NCBI GenBank assembly: GCA_945787485.1
Contig: CALZHV010000117.1
Location: forward strand, 1 to 6,806
Direction: 5' to 3'
DNA: 6,806 nt
From: an uncultured Lachnospiraceae bacterium
Lineage (GTDB): Bacteria; Bacillota; Clostridia; Lachnospirales; Lachnospiraceae
Below, piece after piece: positions 4,265 through 6,806 of this stretch (positions are counted from its first letter, which is position 1; each line of letters opens with the position of its first letter). The notes beneath the pieces are model-generated. The model searched no databases. It saw only the letters and a program-made list of their open reading frames with translations, and was not told where the DNA came from. Position numbers and translations under genes: made by a program.

Positions 4265-6613
4265 ATGAAAAATTATCTTCAGCTGGCAAGACAGCATGCA
4301 AGACTTCATAAAAGAGAAAATCGAATGACAATATTCTGTATCGTTTTGGCGGTATTCCTTGTTACAGGTGTATTTAGCCTTGCAGATGCAGAAATAGAAC
4401 ATACTACAAATATGCTTACAGAAGAACATGGAAATTGGTATTTCAAAATAATCAATGCAACAGAAGAAGAAATAGAACAGATTAAGTCAGAAGTAAAGAT
4501 AGATAGGTCGGGATGGCTTTCGGAAGGCTTAAAAGGAGATTATTGTCTATCAGGTAAGACAATAGTAATAGCAGGAGCAGATAGGACAATGCTTGAGGAT
4601 ATATTGGCTGAAACACTGACATCGGGTAAATATCCTGAATCAGATAATCAGATTCTCTTATCAGAAAATGCAAAAACACTGTTTGGTTATACAGAGGGAG
4701 ATACTGTAATCATTAATGCTCCTAAAGACAATAAAGAATATATTATAAGTGGATTTGTCAAAAACACTTCCGAGATTTTGGCTGAGGATTGCATAGTCGG
4801 AGTTGTCAATTTGAATGTATATAATAATTTATATGAGCAAAGCAAGTCTGACGAGCAGATTGAAATTGTCGGAGAACAGCAGCAAAATAACATAGACTGT
4901 TATATTCGACTTAAAAAAAGCTTACATATCAAAAAAGACATACAAAAGCTCAGAGAAATTCACGGATGGGATGATAATAAGCTTGATGAAAATGCAGCTG
5001 TTCTAGGCATTATGGGCATGAGTAGCGGAAATTATGTTATGGGGTTATATAGTGTTGCGATGATTCTGGTTGTGATGGTTGTGCTCGCAGGCGTGCTTAT
5101 GATATCAGGAAGCATGAATAGTAATATAGCGCAAAGAACTCAATTTTTTGGAATGTTAAGATGTGTGGGTGCAGGGAAAAGACAAATAAAAAATCTTGTC
5201 AGATTTGAGGCACTTAACTGGTGTAAAATTGCAATACCAATAGGAGTGGTGGCAGCAAATCTTGGCTCGTGGATAATTTGTGCCATTTTAAGATATGTAA
5301 TCGGTGGCGAATGGGCAAACATGCCTGTGTTTAAAATAAGCTTTATCGGCATTGCCGTTGGTACGATTATGGGCATAATTACAGTGCTTATAGCAGCAAA
5401 TGCACCCGCAGGAAGAGCTGCTAAGGTATCACCAATAAATGCAGTATCAGGAAATGCAAATATGAGTAAAAAAATAAAAAGACCGGTTAAGCTTAAGCTG
5501 TTTAAGGTTGATACGGCAATGGGCATAAGTCATGCGGTTTCAGTTAAGAAAAATCTTATTTTGATGACAGGGTCATTTGCACTTAGCATCATTTTATTTT
5601 TGAGCTTTTCGGTAATGATTGACTGGATTGGTCATGCTCTTACAAGCAATAAACCGTATTCACCGGATATATCAATATATTATGAGGATTACGGTAACAA
5701 AATATCGAGTGAGGAATGTCAGCAAATACGTGAGATTGATGGTATGGAATATGTTTATGGAAGGATGTATAAATATGCTGAGATTGAACCGCTAAAAGGA
5801 AAAACAAGCATAGATCTTATTTCATATGATGACATACAATTTAAATGGGCGAAAAAGGAAAAATTAAGCGGAAGCATAGAGAAGGTTCGGGATGAGTTTA
5901 ATACGTGTATGGTAGTTTTTGACAAAAATAACGTTATTGAATTAGGAGATATAATAGTGTACAACGGACAGCCGATTGTAGTGGAAGCATTATTGTCAGA
6001 TAGTCCGTTTAGTAGCTCGGATATTCCAACGGTAATCTGCTCGGAGAAAACATTTACGTCACTCACCGGTGAAAATAAATATGCTGTGGTGGATGTGAGG
6101 GTTACAAAAAGATGTAGTGAAGAGTCAGTTGACAAGCTTAGAAATATGATAAATCCATTGATGAAATTCAGTGACAGAAGAGCATCAAAAAATGAGGTTA
6201 ACAGCACATATTTTGCATTTTCATTTATGGTATACGGTTTCCTTGCGTTTGTAGCATTAATATCAACATTTAATATTATAAACAGCATTTCCATGAGCGT
6301 TTCCGCAAGAAACAGACAGTATGGTATCATGCGTGCTATTGGATTAGACAACAGGCAACTTGCGAAAATGGTAACATTTGAAGCAATAACATACGCTGTG
6401 TCAGGCTGTGTGGTCGGATGTGTGATAGGGCTTTGCGTAAATGCATATTTTCACAAGCTTATTATTGCCAATTACTGGGGAGATGCATGGAGTCTGCCGG
6501 TACCTCAAATGGTTATTATTCTTGCCGTTGTAATCGGTTCGGCACTTCTTGCTGTGTACGGTCCGACAAAAAGAATTACATCATTGTCCGTTACTGATAC
6601 AATAAACTGTTAA
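4265..6613 (+). CDS. FtsX/MacB-type ABC transporter permease with two extracellular domains
   Basis: This is a 782-residue membrane protein with a strong ribosome binding site (GGAGG, 4252-4256) 8 bases before the ATG. By eye it has eight membrane helices in two similar halves. The first half has TM1 at about 21-40, an extracellular domain 41-255, and TM2-4 at about 256-282, 318-343 and 356-380. The second half has TM5 at about 428-452, an extracellular domain 453-648, and TM6-8 at about 649-675, 705-728 and 747-767. The internal duplication is clear in the FtsX cytoplasmic motifs: QRTQFFGMLRCVGAGKRQIK (290-309) versus ARNRQYGIMRAIGLDNRQLA (681-700). The extracellular domains carry three (94, 176, 212) and four (485, 548, 592, 617) cysteines. 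The topology differs from BceB-type permeases, which have ten helices and one large loop. It forms a transporter with the ATPase encoded upstream. The context suggests antimicrobial-peptide or envelope-stress resistance, but the substrate is unknown. Confidence 0.92.
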   Translation: MKNYLQLARQHARLHKRENRMTIFCIVLAVFLVTGVFSLADAEIEHTTNMLTEEHGNWYFKIINATEEEIEQIKSEVKIDRSGWLSEGLKGDYCLSGKTIVIAGADRTMLEDILAETLTSGKYPESDNQILLSENAKTLFGYTEGDTVIINAPKDNKEYIISGFVKNTSEILAEDCIVGVVNLNVYNNLYEQSKSDEQIEIVGEQQQNNIDCYIRLKKSLHIKKDIQKLREIHGWDDNKLDENAAVLGIMGMSSGNYVMGLYSVAMILVVMVVLAGVLMISGSMNSNIAQRTQFFGMLRCVGAGKRQIKNLVRFEALNWCKIAIPIGVVAANLGSWIICAILRYVIGGEWANMPVFKISFIGIAVGTIMGIITVLIAANAPAGRAAKVSPINAVSGNANMSKKIKRPVKLKLFKVDTAMGISHAVSVKKNLILMTGSFALSIILFLSFSVMIDWIGHALTSNKPYSPDISIYYEDYGNKISSEECQQIREIDGMEYVYGRMYKYAEIEPLKGKTSIDLISYDDIQFKWAKKEKLSGSIEKVRDEFNTCMVVFDKNNVIELGDIIVYNGQPIVVEALLSDSPFSSSDIPTVICSEKTFTSLTGENKYAVVDVRVTKRCSEESVDKLRNMINPLMKFSDRRASKNEVNSTYFAFSFMVYGFLAFVALISTFNIINSISMSVSARNRQYGIMRAIGLDNRQLAKMVTFEAITYAVSGCVVGCVIGLCVNAYFHKLIIANYWGDAWSLPVPQMVIILAVVIGSALLAVYGPTKRITSLSVTDTINC

Positions 6614-6688
6614 AATATAATAAATATACAATATTATGTTTCGAATGCCAAGTGTATCGGATTTCGAAATATATATCGGAAATATATA

Positions 6689-6722
6689 TAAAGGGTTGTG
6701 ATGATTACATCACAACCCTTTA
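6689..6722. terminator. Strong hairpin closing the transporter operon, possibly bidirectional
   Basis: A perfect 15-bp stem (6689-6703 with 6708-6722, TAAAGGGTTGTGATG on the left arm) encloses the loop ATTA. It lies 75 bases after the permease stop. The T run after it on the plus strand is poor (the next bases are AGATTTTAAG). On the minus strand the stem is followed by TATATATATTTCC, equally imperfect. Termination or 3'-end protection of the operon mRNA is the likely role. Confidence 0.7.
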
Positions 6723-6806
6723 AGATTTTAAGCTTTACGTTAGTTTTAACAAGCTGAGGTGTATAGTTAAATGCGAAAGTAAAAGACGAAAGTGAAATCG
6801 TAACTA
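6723..6806. other. Window end without a supported gene
   Basis: I see no plus-strand gene here. One minus-strand frame is open from the right edge (6804) to a TAA at 6634-6636, through the hairpin and without any ATG. It could be the end of a convergent gene, but it has no recognisable family features. A short repeated block (CGAAAGT at 6774-6780 and 6787-6793) is present. Confidence 0.3.

Noticed and set aside
5755..6351. 198-codon minus-strand ORF inside the permease gene
   Set aside because: It lies wholly within and antisense to a well-supported permease, with no ribosome binding site or recognisable family. It is a shadow frame, as are the shorter minus-strand ORFs across the window.
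6627..6638. TACAATATTATG after the permease as a third operator copy
   Set aside because: It shares the nine bases TACAATATT with palindrome 1, but the right arm is broken and there is no downstream promoter. It is likely chance in AT-rich DNA.
6665..6689. Near-tandem CG(G)AAATATATAT repeat downstream of the permease
   Set aside because: It is two short low-complexity blocks without structure or context; I see no function.

Overview
The window is AT-rich, codes almost entirely on the plus strand, and has strong AGGAGG-type ribosome binding sites, a DUF951 protein and a CarD-like regulator. This combination points to a low-GC Firmicute of class Clostridia. Lachnospiraceae is my best guess from protein style, but I could not test it by search.

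Layout. From the left edge there is the C-terminal part of a HAD-superfamily phosphatase (2-508) and a 57-residue DUF951 protein (558-731). A gene-free stretch carrying a probable promoter follows, then a CarD/CdnL-type RNA polymerase-binding regulator (885-1382) closed by a clear intrinsic terminator (1414-1450). A 275-bp intergenic region (1451-1725) holds a perfect 22-bp palindrome, an extended -10 promoter and three tandem 23-bp repeats. Next come an OmpR-type response regulator (1726-2421) and a sensor histidine kinase (2418-3470), translationally coupled by an ATGA overlap. A second copy of the palindrome core lies just after the kinase stop. Then come a MacB-type ABC ATPase (3560-4228) and a 782-residue FtsX/MacB-type permease (4265-6613). 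A strong hairpin (6689-6722) ends the unit. The last 84 bases hold no gene I can support.

How the genes work together. The last four genes form a two-component system plus ABC transporter module of the kind Firmicutes use to sense and resist peptide antibiotics or other cell-envelope stress. The kinase has almost no extracellular domain (about a dozen residues between two membrane helices), so it probably senses within the membrane or through the transporter. The permease, in contrast, has two large extracellular domains. The same palindrome (CCTACAA-N2-TTGTAGG) occurs upstream of the regulator gene and upstream of the ATPase gene. The simplest reading is that it is the regulator's own operator, driving both autoregulation and transporter induction. 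The substrate cannot be read from the sequence.

The most noteworthy points are the paired palindromes and their placement relative to the promoter, the 23-bp repeats in the presumed leader with a related 16-base element upstream of carD, and a CarD-like protein that appears to lack the tryptophan its family uses to contact promoter DNA.
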